48,748 nt of DNA, from assembly GCA_949289995.1 (NCBI GenBank), contig CASEQE010000069.1:1-48748 (forward strand). The letters are read 5' to 3'. This document shows, piece after piece, positions 26,108 through 35,040 of the stretch (the stretch's first letter is position 1; each line of letters begins with the position of its first letter). This DNA is from an uncultured Peptococcaceae bacterium (GTDB lineage Bacteria; Bacillota; Dehalobacteriia; UBA4068). The position numbers and the translations under genes are program-made. The notes beneath the pieces were generated by a model. That model saw only the letters and a program-made list of their open reading frames with translations, had not been told where the DNA came from and ran no database searches.

Positions 26108-27256
26108 TTATTTATCCTGGGAAGCCAAAGCATAAGCGGCGTGATACAGCGTAAGACTGCCATAAGGCATAGCGCTTTCTTCAATATCAAAATGGGAATT
26201 GTGCAAAGGATAGCGGCAACGTTGGCTACCAGCGCCGGTGAAAAAGAAGGCGGCTGGCACAGCTTTGCCATAAAACGCAAAATCTTCCGCCGTCATGCGC
26301 GGCCGATCCAAAACCACTACTTGTGCGCCAGCTTTTTCAGCCGCGTCCGCCACCGTCACATCCAACTGCGGGTCATTAATCAACGGCGGATAGCCGTCAT
26401 GAAATTTCAGTTCATAGGACGCGCCGTAGGCAGAGCTAATTCCCTTGACGATTTCCTCTATGCATTGTCTTACGCTCATATCCACTTCATTGCTAAAGCA
26501 ACGAATCGTTCCGTTCATGTCGACTCTATCCGGGATAATATTATGCCGACTACCCCCATGAATAGACCCAATCGTGATTACCAGCGGATCAAAAGTATCG
26601 ATACGGCGGCTACGAATATTTTGCAAAGCGCCGATTACCTGGGCGGCAACCACAATATTATCCACGGCCTTATGAGGTTGCGCGCCATGTCCGCCTTTGC
26701 CGGTTATGGCTATGCTAAAAGTATCGTCCAAAGACATTGTGGCCCCGTCGTGAATACCGATTTTTCCAGGCGGCAAATCGGTAACGATGTGCGTGCCAAA
26801 AATTCCGTCCACATCCGGGTTTTGCAACACGCCGGCTTCGATCATAAACTTCGCCCCGCCCGGCGGCTTTTCTTCACAAGGTTGAAAAATAAACTTCACC
26901 GTACCCGCCGGCGGGTTTTCGCTCATGAGTTTTGCAGCGCCCAGGGCCATCGCCACATGTGCATCATGACCGCAAGCATGCATTTTGCCGGGAATGAGCG
27001 ATTTATATGGGCAATCGCTTTCTTCAAGAATCGGCAAGGCATCAATATCCGCACGCACGGCAGCGCATTTTTTCTTACTATCTCCAGGCAATATGCCCAA
27101 TACGCCATAGCCGGCAATTCGTTCCTTTACTGTAAAGCCGAAGCTTCGTAAAATGCTGGCGATGTATCCCGCCGTGTCCCTTTCTTCACCGGAAACTTCG
27201 GGGTGCATATGCAAATACCTACGCCAATTTACCAATATTTGCTGATCGATATTCAT
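26108..27256 (-). CDS. M20 family amidohydrolase/aminoacylase
   Basis: Two-metal amidase of the M20D group (hippurate hydrolase or N-acyl amino acid deacylase-like); 382 residues. Metal motifs seen: GKMHACGHDAHVAMALGAA (about 89-107), FQPCEEKPPGGAKFMIE (about 124-140), GTHIVTDLPPG (about 154-164), and a late histidine in LHNSHFDIEESAM. The dimerisation domain carries GKGGHGAQPHKAVD. ATG at 27256 follows GGAGG at 5-nt spacing. The substrate cannot be told; N-acetyl-diaminopimelate deacetylase is possible, but no dap genes are adjacent. Confidence 0.88.
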   Translation of the reverse strand: MNIDQQILVNWRRYLHMHPEVSGEERDTAGYIASILRSFGFTVKERIAGYGVLGILPGDSKKKCAAVRADIDALPILEESDCPYKSLIPGKMHACGHDAHVAMALGAAKLMSENPPAGTVKFIFQPCEEKPPGGAKFMIEAGVLQNPDVDGIFGTHIVTDLPPGKIGIHDGATMSLDDTFSIAITGKGGHGAQPHKAVDNIVVAAQVIGALQNIRSRRIDTFDPLVITIGSIHGGSRHNIIPDRVDMNGTIRCFSNEVDMSVRQCIEEIVKGISSAYGASYELKFHDGYPPLINDPQLDVTVADAAEKAGAQVVVLDRPRMTAEDFAFYGKAVPAAFFFTGAGSQRCRYPLHNSHFDIEESAMPYGSLTLYHAAYALASQDK

Positions 27257-27281
27257 TGCGTCCTCCATTTGCGGATTATTA

Positions 27282-27317
27282 AACAGGCAAGGCGGGCGCA
27301 TGTGCCACCCGCCTGTT
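27282..27317 (-). terminator. Possible terminator after the TPR-like gene
   Basis: GGCGGG/CCCGCC stem (27291-27296 with 27308-27313) with alternative outer pairing AACAGG/CCTGTT, 29-64 nt after the stop of the gene ending at 27346. The U tract is weak (TTTAATAA). Confidence 0.35.
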
Positions 27318-27345
27318 GGCGCATTTTAACTTGCTATACGAAAAG

Positions 27346-28047
27346 CTATTCGGTTTCTTCCGTGCCGCCCACGGTGGAATTAAAGGAATCCAAGCTCTGA
27401 TATTCCTGAATCAAACTTTCAGCTTGCCCAATATCGCTACTACCCATGGGGAGACCATCAATATATTGATTGAGATAAGTTTCCGTGGCTTCCAGGCCTT
27501 GCGTAGAATACAGGAAAGCCGCATAATTGGCCGCAGTTTCAATATCCTGAGGCGCGATGGCAATCGCTTCTTCAAAGCAAGCGGCGGCGGAAGTATCGTC
27601 GCTCGCGGCATAATACATGGAGCCTGCGCTGGCCAAAATTCTGGCACGGCCCGCTTCGTTGAGATTTTCCGGAGCCAAATCGTAACTGGTTTGATAGTAT
27701 TGAGCAGCACTGGCGGCGGCGGATACGGCCAAAGCCTGATAGTCGGCCGCAGATTCTTCGCCGCTAGCGACGGCATACAGTTGATACAAATATTGATAAC
27801 CGGTAGCTAGCGCATTGGCGTTTTCATAAGTATTTTCTGCCTGATAATCCTGGGTTAGGCCAGCCAGATATTCTTCGTATGCTTTAATTTGATCCTCAAT
27901 CGTCGTTCCAGTCTGGGTGCCGGAAGAATAATCGGAGCTTCCCCAAGAGGCGAAACCAAGCACCAAACCTAAAATTAACAGCACCACTACGGCGATCAAT
28001 ACGCCTCTTCTGTTTTTCGTCGCTCGACGAATTTTCTGCATGAACAC
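27346..28047 (-). CDS. Membrane-anchored TPR-like protein
   Basis: Not recognised as a named protein. The 233 residues have a basic start, one membrane helix (GVLIAVVVLLILGLVLGFASW, about 15-35), a Ser/Thr/Gly linker, then helical, Ala/Tyr-rich repeats resembling tetratricopeptides (YDLAPENLNEAGRARILAS and ACFEEAIAIAPQDIETAANY, about 120-185). The C terminus is acidic. Start is a GTG at 28047 with AGGAGG at 8-nt spacing; an ATG two codons on is less well placed, and another ATG is out of frame. The helical domain would lie outside the membrane. A role as assembly or scaffold protein is a guess. Confidence 0.7.
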   Translation of the reverse strand: MFMQKIRRATKNRRGVLIAVVVLLILGLVLGFASWGSSDYSSGTQTGTTIEDQIKAYEEYLAGLTQDYQAENTYENANALATGYQYLYQLYAVASGEESAADYQALAVSAAASAAQYYQTSYDLAPENLNEAGRARILASAGSMYYAASDDTSAAACFEEAIAIAPQDIETAANYAAFLYSTQGLEATETYLNQYIDGLPMGSSDIGQAESLIQEYQSLDSFNSTVGGTEETE

Positions 28048-28099
28048 AATCCATTCCTCCTACGGTGACAATTTTACGCTTTCATTTGCGCTTATATTC

Positions 28100-28489
28100 T
28101 TAATGCAGACAATCGTTGCAAATGCCATAACATTCTAAGCGGTGACTTTTCACCAATCCTGGCGCGGCGGTTAAGACCTCGTCGCTAATCAGTTGATCTT
28201 GTGGGTCGAAATCTAACACTCTGCCGCATTTTTCGCATACAAAATGGTAATGTGGTTTCGGGTTACCATCAAAACGGCTTTGATTCTTACCATAGTTCAA
28301 CTCAAGAATTTGTCCTTCTTCCCGCATAACCTGTAAATTCCGATATACGGTACCCAAACTTATATCGGGAATTTTTTTCCGCGCCTCTTCATATATCCAA
28401 TCCGCTGTGGGATGGCTTGTCGTTGAACACAATATTTCATAAATAAGTTTCTTTTGTCTCGTCATGCGTTTTTGTTTTTGTTCCGCCAT
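28100..28489 (-). CDS. perR: Fur-family regulator, PerR type
   Basis: Metal-dependent repressor; PerR senses peroxide through iron-catalysed histidine oxidation. The 129 residues show winged helix TSHPTADWIYEEARKKIP (about 24-41) and SLGTVYRNLQVMREEGQI (about 45-62), the sensing-site segment SRFDGNPKPHYHFVCEKCG (about 71-89), and the structural zinc pairs CEKC and CNDC. SRFD, HYH and a following DFD match PerR better than Fur. It lies 24 nt after the ylbF gene and is probably co-transcribed with it. No PerR box was found nearby. Confidence 0.8.
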   Translation of the reverse strand: MAEQKQKRMTRQKKLIYEILCSTTSHPTADWIYEEARKKIPDISLGTVYRNLQVMREEGQILELNYGKNQSRFDGNPKPHYHFVCEKCGRVLDFDPQDQLISDEVLTAAPGLVKSHRLECYGICNDCLH

Positions 28490-28513
28490 GCAAATGCCCC
28501 CTCAGGTTTGGAA

Positions 28514-28966
28514 TCAATTTAAAACACCTGAACTCTCCTCATACATCAACATTTCCTCTCCGACTTCCAATTTTGAGCAAAAAACGTCTTGAATGTCGGA
28601 AATCAAGCGATATAACCTACCTTCCGCGTACAAATAATCGTTAATGATCGGCTCCTTAGTGATCTCAGCGTAAGCAGATTCAAAATCAGCGGATTCATCT
28701 TCCGTGTCTTCGCCCATCATAGCCACAAAACGCAAATTAAACTGCTGCTGGCGCAATTCATTTAGGATAGTCATTTGCTCCTTATGTGCCATCAGACGTT
28801 TTTTTGCCTCTATGTATTGCAAATATTCGGGGCTAGCGGCCAACATATCTGCCAAAACAGCCGCCTGACGCCGAATCATTTGTTTATTACCTATTTTTTT
28901 ATCGGCTTTATTTTTTTGTTGCGCAATGTTTTGCGTCATTTCTGCAAAAGATTCTTTATTAATCAT
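28514..28966 (-). CDS. YlbF/YmcA family protein
   Basis: Helical protein of 150 residues fitting the YlbF family by the central segment DMLAASPEYLQYIEAKKRLM and EQMTILNELRQQQF (about 40-80). In Bacillus subtilis, YlbF, YmcA and YaaT form the Y-complex that directs RNase Y, so a link with the rny gene in this window is plausible. Start at ATG 28966 follows TGGGGGAA; an ATG seven codons upstream lacks a ribosome binding site. A minus-strand promoter lies at 28994-29022. The N-terminal region is Lys/Gln-rich and probably a helical tail. It cannot be told whether this is the YlbF or YmcA counterpart. Confidence 0.72.
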   Translation of the reverse strand: MINKESFAEMTQNIAQQKNKADKKIGNKQMIRRQAAVLADMLAASPEYLQYIEAKKRLMAHKEQMTILNELRQQQFNLRFVAMMGEDTEDESADFESAYAEITKEPIINDYLYAEGRLYRLISDIQDVFCSKLEVGEEMLMYEESSGVLN

Positions 28967-28993
28967 GATTCCCCCACATTGATACATTTTGCT

Positions 28994-29022
28994 ATTCTAT
29001 CTCGAATTGTTTTATTCGCCAA
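28994..29022 (-). promoter_or_regulatory. Promoter of ylbF-perR
   Basis: Minus strand TTGGCG, a 17-nt spacer and TAGAAT. It overlaps the divergent LysM-gene promoter. Confidence 0.55.
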
Positions 29023-29035
29023 TAAATCCTATAAC
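29007..29035 (+). promoter_or_regulatory. Promoter of the LysM gene
   Basis: Plus strand TTGTTT, a 17-nt spacer and TATAAC, interleaved with the ylbF-perR promoter on the other strand, so polymerases would compete. The leader is about 105 nt. Confidence 0.5.
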
Positions 29036-29148
29036 CCTTTTTCATGCTCAAGGTTTTTATTGGCTTTATTAAAAGTAATTTTTCCGTACAGGCACAAAAC
29101 GGCCGCTGCCGCATAGATTATCCATATAGATTTTGGGGAGGTATTTCC

Positions 29149-29547
29149 ATGCTTATCCATTCCGTACGCAAAGGGGAAACCCTATGGCAAATCGCCAAGG
29201 CCCACAATATTTCTTTAGCCGCCTTATTGGCGGCAAATCCGCAAATTGCAGATCCAAATTATATCGTTCCCGGCATGGTGGTCAACGTGCCGACCGTGTG
29301 GCAGGAGGAGACGAACGTAGACACAAAGCCAGAGCCGGAACAAGTAAAACCTTTTATTTATATCTCGCAACCGGGAGAAAATTTGCTTGCCATAGCTGAA
29401 ATCACCGATACGCCGTTAGGCAAATTAATTTATTACAACCGGCAATTCTCACGAGTCGATCCTTTGCCGGAACATAGCCGCATTATTATTCCAGCCAAAG
29501 AATCTTATCCTGCGGAAATACGCAGTCAAAATATGCGACGGCGGTAA
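29149..29547 (+). CDS. Protein with two LysM domains, no signal peptide
   Basis: 132 residues: LysM 1 from IHSVRKGETLWQIAKAHNIS (about 3-22) to VPGMVVNVP, an acidic linker (EETNVDTKPEPEQ), and LysM 2 from FIYISQPGENLLAIAEITDT to SRIIIPAKE. LysM modules bind GlcNAc-containing glycans such as peptidoglycan. No signal peptide or membrane helix is visible, so the product may stay inside (spore-coat-like proteins of the SafA/SpoVID kind carry LysM) or leave by another route. ATG 29149 follows GGGGAGG. It is a lone plus-strand gene between minus-strand units. Confidence 0.82.
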   Translation: MLIHSVRKGETLWQIAKAHNISLAALLAANPQIADPNYIVPGMVVNVPTVWQEETNVDTKPEPEQVKPFIYISQPGENLLAIAEITDTPLGKLIYYNRQFSRVDPLPEHSRIIIPAKESYPAEIRSQNMRRR

Positions 29548-29554
29548 CAAACAA

Positions 29555-29588
29555 AAGCCGCTCCTGCCGGCAGGAACGGCTTCATTTT
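29555..29588 (+). terminator. Terminator of the LysM gene
   Basis: 14-bp stem AAGCCGCTCCTGCC/GGCAGGAACGGCTT with one mismatch and no loop to speak of, then CATTTTAT. It starts 7 nt after the stop. Confidence 0.65.
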
Positions 29589-29695
29589 ATACACACATCC
29601 ACGATTTCTGCCGCAGTGCGACCAAATGACATAGAGGACGCCTGTACAAAACGATGCAAACGACGTCCTCGTCAATGCCGTCCGGTAAAACGCCA

Positions 29696-29893
29696 TTAGG
29701 AAACCGCTTCGTTTAAAGCAGTCATCAACGCATCAATATCGATACCATGGGCGGTAGCCCCTTGTTCAATATTCTCAAAATGAGCGGCGGCGCAACCAAT
29801 GCAACCCATACCAAACTGCATTAAAATCTGAGCGGTTTGCGGCCATTGTTGCACCACTTCCATGATACCCATTTCTTTGGTAATAGCGGCCAT
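29696..29893 (-). CDS. DUF1858 small redox-type protein
   Basis: 65-residue soluble protein of the DUF1858 family (hybrid-cluster-associated redox disulfide domain). It has the expected helical pattern ITKEMGIMEVVQQWP (about 4-18) and the CxxC in GMGCIGCAAAHFENIEQGAT (about 31-50), which could form a disulfide or bind metal. Start ATG 29893 follows AGGAGGAGG at 7-nt spacing. No hybrid cluster protein gene lies here. It sits alone between the LysM gene and gdh; the 150 nt downstream hold two hairpins and no gene. Function unknown. Confidence 0.82.
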   Translation of the reverse strand: MAAITKEMGIMEVVQQWPQTAQILMQFGMGCIGCAAAHFENIEQGATAHGIDIDALMTALNEAVS

Positions 29894-30000
29894 GTTCACA
29901 CCTCCTCCTGATCATGGATTAAAGCAGGCGCGAACCTGCCGAAACGTGAAATTGTCCACATTCTTTATTATTCAGGTAAACAGCAAAAATATGTATTTGT

Positions 30001-30046
30001 TTTACAAGCTGCAGGCAGCGCATATGCGCTGCCTGCAGCTTGTAAA
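30001..30046. repeat. 46-nt perfect palindrome after gdh
   Basis: TTTACAAGCTGCAGGCAGCG-CAT and its exact complement, centred between 30023 and 30024, 24 nt past the gdh stop. There is no unpaired loop and no U tract on either side. It probably acts as an mRNA 3' end or stability hairpin for gdh. Confidence 0.85.
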
Positions 30047-30069
30047 TTGCAATTCTTAAGGCAAAAGGT

Positions 30070-31407
30070 TTAGACAACACCCTGGGCGATCATAGCGTCG
30101 GCAACTTTAACGAAGCCGCCGATGTTGGCGCCTTTCACATAGTTGCAATAATCGCCTTCCTGACCATATTCACGGCAGGTTTCATGGATATCGGACATGA
30201 TCTGTTTCAGTTTTGCATCCACTTCTTCGGCCGTCCAGTTATAACGCATGCTGTTTTGGGACATTTCCAAACCGGAAACCGCTACGCCGCCGGCATTGGA
30301 AGCTTTACCGGGAGAGTAAAGGATTTTGGAAGCCAAGATAGCGTCGATGGCCCCTTTGGTGGAGGACATATTGGAACCTTCGGCAATGCATTTGCAGCCG
30401 TTCTTAATTAAGGTTTTGGCGTCTTCTTCGTTCAATTCGTTTTGCGTCGCAGTGGGGCAAGCGATATCGCAGGGCACTTCCCACGGTTTACGGCCAGGAC
30501 GATATTCCAGACCGAATTTATCAGCGAAATCTTTAATCGGACGGCGATGTACGGTCCACAAGGGTTTGAGGAATTCCAATTTCTCGCCCTTGATGCCGTC
30601 GGGATCGTAAACATAACCGTAAGGATCGCCTACGGTGACAACTTTGCCGCCTAATTGATTGACTTTTTCAATCAGGAAGGTACCGACGTTGCCGCCGCCG
30701 GAATTGACAACGGTTTTGCCTTCTAAGCTGTCGCCTTTGGTGGCCAACATGGCTTGGGCAAAATAGATTACGCCATAACCGGTAGCTTCCGGACGGATCA
30801 AGCTGCCGCCAAAAGTACGGCCTTTACCGGTGAGAACGCCGGTAAATTCATTGGCGATTTTTTTATATTGACCAAACATATAAGCCACTTCTCTGGCGCC
30901 TACGCCGATATCGCCGGCGGGACTATCCAGATTGGGACCAATATGACGGTACAGTTCGGTCATAAAAGCTTGGCAGAAGCGCATAACTTCATTGTCGGAT
31001 TTGCCTACGCCGTCAAAATCCGCGCCGCCTTTGCCGCCGCCCATGGGCAGAGTGGTAAGACTGTTTTTAAACACCTGCTCGAAAGCTAAGAATTTCAAGG
31101 TGCCCAAAGTCACGCTGGGATGGAAGCGAAGACCGCCTTTGTAGGGACCAATAGCGCTGTTCATCTGAACACGATAGCCGCGGTTTACTTGGATTTCGCC
31201 TTTGTCATCAACCCAAGGAACACGGAACATTATGACCCGCTCCGGCTCGACCATTCTTTCCAAAATTTTGTTATCGGCATATTTGGGATTGGCATTGATA
31301 AAATCGGCCAAAGTCAAAACGACCTCTTCTACTGCCTGGTGAAATTCCGGCTCGGCGGGATTTTTGGCTTTCACGTTTTCCATGAATTTTGCTACATCAA
31401 AAGACAT
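30070..31407 (-). CDS. gdhA: Glutamate dehydrogenase
   Basis: Hexameric enzyme interconverting glutamate and 2-oxoglutarate plus ammonia; 445 residues, the E. coli GdhA size class. Seen: catalytic lysine segment GGGKGGADFDG (about 123-133), FGGSLIRPEATGYGV (about 198-212), Rossmann loop NSGGGNVG (about 234-241), CPTATQNELNEEDA (about 320-333), and SNAGGVAVSGLEMSQNS. The loop differs slightly from the usual SGxGNVA, so NAD versus NADP use cannot be read safely. ATG follows AAAGGGAGG. Monocistronic: own promoter at 31523-31551 and a hairpin after the stop. Confidence 0.95.
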   Translation of the reverse strand: MSFDVAKFMENVKAKNPAEPEFHQAVEEVVLTLADFINANPKYADNKILERMVEPERVIMFRVPWVDDKGEIQVNRGYRVQMNSAIGPYKGGLRFHPSVTLGTLKFLAFEQVFKNSLTTLPMGGGKGGADFDGVGKSDNEVMRFCQAFMTELYRHIGPNLDSPAGDIGVGAREVAYMFGQYKKIANEFTGVLTGKGRTFGGSLIRPEATGYGVIYFAQAMLATKGDSLEGKTVVNSGGGNVGTFLIEKVNQLGGKVVTVGDPYGYVYDPDGIKGEKLEFLKPLWTVHRRPIKDFADKFGLEYRPGRKPWEVPCDIACPTATQNELNEEDAKTLIKNGCKCIAEGSNMSSTKGAIDAILASKILYSPGKASNAGGVAVSGLEMSQNSMRYNWTAEEVDAKLKQIMSDIHETCREYGQEGDYCNYVKGANIGGFVKVADAMIAQGVV

Positions 31408-31522
31408 TCCATTACCTCCCTTTATTTTCTATACCCTTATGTATAGATTTTACGTTTTACGAGATTCGTCCCAGAATCCATACTAAAATCGTTTCCTTTG
31501 CCCACAAAAGAATTGTAACTCT

Positions 31523-31551
31523 TTTATACCCTAAAAACAAGCCTTTTGCAA
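31523..31551 (-). promoter_or_regulatory. Candidate promoter of gdh
   Basis: Minus strand TTGCAA, a 17-nt spacer and TATAAA, giving a leader of about 105 nt. The remaining gap up to dnaE (31552-31642) is AT-rich, with only a weak AGCAT/ATGCT hairpin. Confidence 0.5.
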
Positions 31552-31642
31552 AAAAGTTTTTCATTTCAGGCAAATTTTATTATATCGCAGCATTTTCATG
31601 CTATCTCCATCAATAAATTTTCAATTTTATTTCTTTCGATTT

Positions 31643-34600
31643 TCATTGCGCTACCACGTTTGCTTCTCCCAAGACTAGGCGCAAAGATTGCAGCAAATTT
31701 TTGTCAATATCGACGCCGCTAATTCCAGGAAAATCATTATATGTCTGCAAATCATTAAAATATGCCCGTACTTCTATCATGCCCGGATAATCTAGCATCA
31801 AACTACGCGCTTTCTGCAAAAAATTATAATCCTGGGAATCAGCAAAACGCAGGTACAATTTTAGCGGCGATTGGATATCGTCAATCGTCAATTCGGCCAA
31901 ACCATTTTCATTACGCACCCGGGCGGCAACCAAAACGGCCCTACCTTCCGCCACCATATGCTGTAATTTTTCATATGTTTTGGGGAAAATGGCGCAGTGA
32001 ATACTATTTTGTTGATCTTCCAAAACAAAACTAGCCATAGGATCCCCTTTTTTGGTGATACGCCTAACTAAACCGCTAATCATGCCTGCCGTCTTAATTT
32101 TTGTTCCATTCTCCGCTTCCGTCAATTGGCCAATCCGGTGGCTGGCTTTGCGGTATAACTGCTCGCCATAAACATCCAAAGGATGACCGCTAACATAAAA
32201 ACCAATCATCTCTTTTTCCATGGCCAATAATTGCTTAAACGGGTATTCCGCAGTCTCGATTAATTGTATAGAAGCGCCGCCGGAAGCATCGTCCATACCA
32301 AAATCAAACAAAGAAAGTTGATCGCTTTCCTTATCGGCATTGGCTTTTTTAGAAAGCTCCAGCGCCCTATCAATAGAAGCCAACATCGTAGCCCGGTTAC
32401 TGCCTAAATTATCCAAAGCGCCGCAACGGATTAAGCTTTCTAGAACTTTTCGGTTCAACAATTGCCTTTGACATAAATCCGCCAGGGATACATAGGGGCC
32501 GTTGGCTTCTCTTTCCTCTACAATTTTTTTAACCGCTTCCCTGCCCACATTTTTCACGGCGCTCATTGCATAACGGATTTTTCCATCCACCACATTAAAT
32601 TTAACGCCGCTTTCATTTATAGATGGAGGCAATACGGTAATGCCCATGCGTTTGCATTCTTCAATATATTCCGGCACTTTATCCACAGTATCCATTACCG
32701 AGGTCATCATGGCTGCCATAAATTCTGCAGGATAATTGGCTTTTAACCATGCGGTTCGATATGAGACCAACGCATAAGCGGCACTATGGCTTTTATTGAA
32801 TCCATACTCGCCAAATTTTTTTAAAAGCTCAAAAATTTCTTCGGCGGTTTTCTGATCGATATGATTATTTTTGCAACCGTTGACAAAATCATCCCGGGCT
32901 GCATTAATAATTTCAATTTTCTTTTTGCCCATGGCGCGGCGAATCATATCTGCTTTGCCCAGGGAAAAACCACCCAAAACCTGAACTATTTGCATCACTT
33001 GCTCTTGATACAAAATGACGCCATAGGTTTCCCGAACGATGCTTTCCATAGACGGGTGCATATAGGTTACTTTTTTCAATCCATGTTTGCCGTCAATAAA
33101 ATCATCCACCATACCGCTGCCCAAAGGACCAGGCCGATACAAAGCCACCAAAGCAATAATATCTTCAAAACGTTCTGGGCGCAAATTCTTCAAAATTTTA
33201 CGCATACCTTCGCTTTCCAGCTGGAATACGGCAATGGCATCCCCTTCGCTTAGCATCGTATAAGTAGCGGGGTCATCCAAAGGTATGCTGTCCATATCTA
33301 TTTTTATACCGCGGCTTTTTTCAATATTTTCCACAGCATCATCAATCACCGACAATGTACGCAGCCCCAGCAAATCCATTTTCACCAAACCACAGGCTTC
33401 CACCTGTTCTTTGGGATATTGTGTGGTCACGCTGCCATCTTTATTATCTTTCTGCACTGGCATATAACTAACCAGTTCGTTTTGGGCAATCGCCACGCCG
33501 GCGGCATGCTTGCCGCAATGGCTGGGCATACCCTGAATTTTATCCGCAATATCCAACAGTTCTTTAACCTGCGGATCATTTTCATAAATATAGCGCAAGT
33601 CCGGACTTAATTCCATTGCTTTATCAATGGTTTTAATTTTTGGATCTTCCGGCATAAGCTTGACCACCTTATCCACATCGGCATAAGGCATATTCAGAAC
33701 CCGTCCTACAGCCCGCACTGCGCCTTTCATCAACATAAAGTTGAATGTTACGATCTGAGAAACATGTTCTTCTCCATACTTGCGCACCAGATAATCCACG
33801 ACTTCGCCCCGGCGCAAATCACTGATATCCGTGTCGATATCCGGTGGTGTAACCCGCTCCGGATTGAGAAAACGCTCGAACAACAAATCATATTTCAAGG
33901 GGTCAATATTGGTAATACCCAAACAATAGGCGACAATGCTACCGGCGGCGCTGCCCCGGCCTGGCCCCACAGATATACCCTGTTGTCTGGCATAATTAAT
34001 CATATCCCATACAATTAAAAAATAGCCGGGAAAATCCAGACGATTGATAATTGACAATTCATATTCCATTCGTTCCTGTATTTCCGGCGTAACCGGTTGG
34101 TATAGACGGTTTAAACCTTCTTGACAAAGGTGTCGCAGATAGCTTTGCAAATCATATCCCGGCGGCACCTGATAATTGGGCATATACAATTTGCCAAACT
34201 CAAAATCCACCTGGCAACGTTGGGCAATTTCCAGAGTATTGGCCAAAGCATCTGGTCTATCCGGAAACAGAGCGGCCATTTCCTGTTCCGTTTTTAAATA
34301 AAACTGATCATTGGCAAAACGCATTCGGTTTTCATCCGAACGAATTTTTCCGGTTTGGATACAAAGCAAAATATCGTGCATTTCCGCATCAGATGCATCC
34401 ACATAATGCAAATCGTTTGTTGCCACCACTTTCAGCGATAATTCATCGGCAATACGTAATAAATGGGGAATACAGATCAATTCTTCCCGCAAACCGTGAT
34501 TTTGTATCTCAATGAAATAATGATCTGGGCCAAAAATATCCAAATACTCCTTGGCAATGCTTTTTGCTCCTTCTAAATCCCCGCTAAGAATTTTTTCCGG

Positions 34601-35023
34601 CACTTCCCCGGCTATACAGGCAGAAAGGCAGATAATCCCTTTGCTATAACGGCGTAAGACCTCTTTGTCCACCCGGGGTTTATAGTAAAAGCCTTCCAAA
34701 GAACCAATGGATACAATACGACATAAGTTTCGATAGCCCTCATTATTTTCCGCCAGCAGAATCAAATGGCATGCTGTATCTCCCTTGCGCCCGCTTCGGG
34801 AAAAACGGTCGTTACAAACATACACTTCGCAACCAATAATCGGTTTAATCCCTGCTTTTTTTGCCTTTGTGTAAAAGTCGATTACGCCATACATCACCCC
34901 ATGGTCAGTAATGGCGCAAGCAGGCATGCCATATGCGGCGGCCTTGGCTACCAAATCGTCAATTTTGGCCGCTCCATCCAATAAACTATATTCCGTATGA
35001 TTATGTAAATGCACAAATGCCAT
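31643..35023 (-). CDS. dnaE: DNA polymerase III alpha subunit DnaE
   Basis: Replicative C-family polymerase; 1126 residues, DnaE type (not PolC). Seen: N-terminal PHP domain FVHLHNHTEYSLLDGA (about 3-18), polymerase core with GPGRGSAAGSIVAYCLG, the catalytic aspartates in PDIDTDISDLRR (about 395-406), the third aspartate in VKMDLLGLRTL, YRPGPLGSGMV, a helix-hairpin-helix region, a clamp-binding QLSLF (about 900), and an OB domain (AGMISGLVRRITKKGDPMAS). The residue after the catalytic pair is Ile rather than the usual Phe. radC lies 17 nt upstream, so they probably form one unit. Confidence 0.95.
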   Translation of the reverse strand: MAFVHLHNHTEYSLLDGAAKIDDLVAKAAAYGMPACAITDHGVMYGVIDFYTKAKKAGIKPIIGCEVYVCNDRFSRSGRKGDTACHLILLAENNEGYRNLCRIVSIGSLEGFYYKPRVDKEVLRRYSKGIICLSACIAGEVPEKILSGDLEGAKSIAKEYLDIFGPDHYFIEIQNHGLREELICIPHLLRIADELSLKVVATNDLHYVDASDAEMHDILLCIQTGKIRSDENRMRFANDQFYLKTEQEMAALFPDRPDALANTLEIAQRCQVDFEFGKLYMPNYQVPPGYDLQSYLRHLCQEGLNRLYQPVTPEIQERMEYELSIINRLDFPGYFLIVWDMINYARQQGISVGPGRGSAAGSIVAYCLGITNIDPLKYDLLFERFLNPERVTPPDIDTDISDLRRGEVVDYLVRKYGEEHVSQIVTFNFMLMKGAVRAVGRVLNMPYADVDKVVKLMPEDPKIKTIDKAMELSPDLRYIYENDPQVKELLDIADKIQGMPSHCGKHAAGVAIAQNELVSYMPVQKDNKDGSVTTQYPKEQVEACGLVKMDLLGLRTLSVIDDAVENIEKSRGIKIDMDSIPLDDPATYTMLSEGDAIAVFQLESEGMRKILKNLRPERFEDIIALVALYRPGPLGSGMVDDFIDGKHGLKKVTYMHPSMESIVRETYGVILYQEQVMQIVQVLGGFSLGKADMIRRAMGKKKIEIINAARDDFVNGCKNNHIDQKTAEEIFELLKKFGEYGFNKSHSAAYALVSYRTAWLKANYPAEFMAAMMTSVMDTVDKVPEYIEECKRMGITVLPPSINESGVKFNVVDGKIRYAMSAVKNVGREAVKKIVEEREANGPYVSLADLCQRQLLNRKVLESLIRCGALDNLGSNRATMLASIDRALELSKKANADKESDQLSLFDFGMDDASGGASIQLIETAEYPFKQLLAMEKEMIGFYVSGHPLDVYGEQLYRKASHRIGQLTEAENGTKIKTAGMISGLVRRITKKGDPMASFVLEDQQNSIHCAIFPKTYEKLQHMVAEGRAVLVAARVRNENGLAELTIDDIQSPLKLYLRFADSQDYNFLQKARSLMLDYPGMIEVRAYFNDLQTYNDFPGISGVDIDKNLLQSLRLVLGEANVVAQ

Positions 35024-35040
35024 TTTTAGCTCCCTATCGT

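Noticed and set aside
26141-27151. 336-residue open frame antisense to the M20 gene
   Set aside because: Shadow frame: the product is His/Arg-rich without family motifs, while the opposite strand encodes a complete M20 enzyme.
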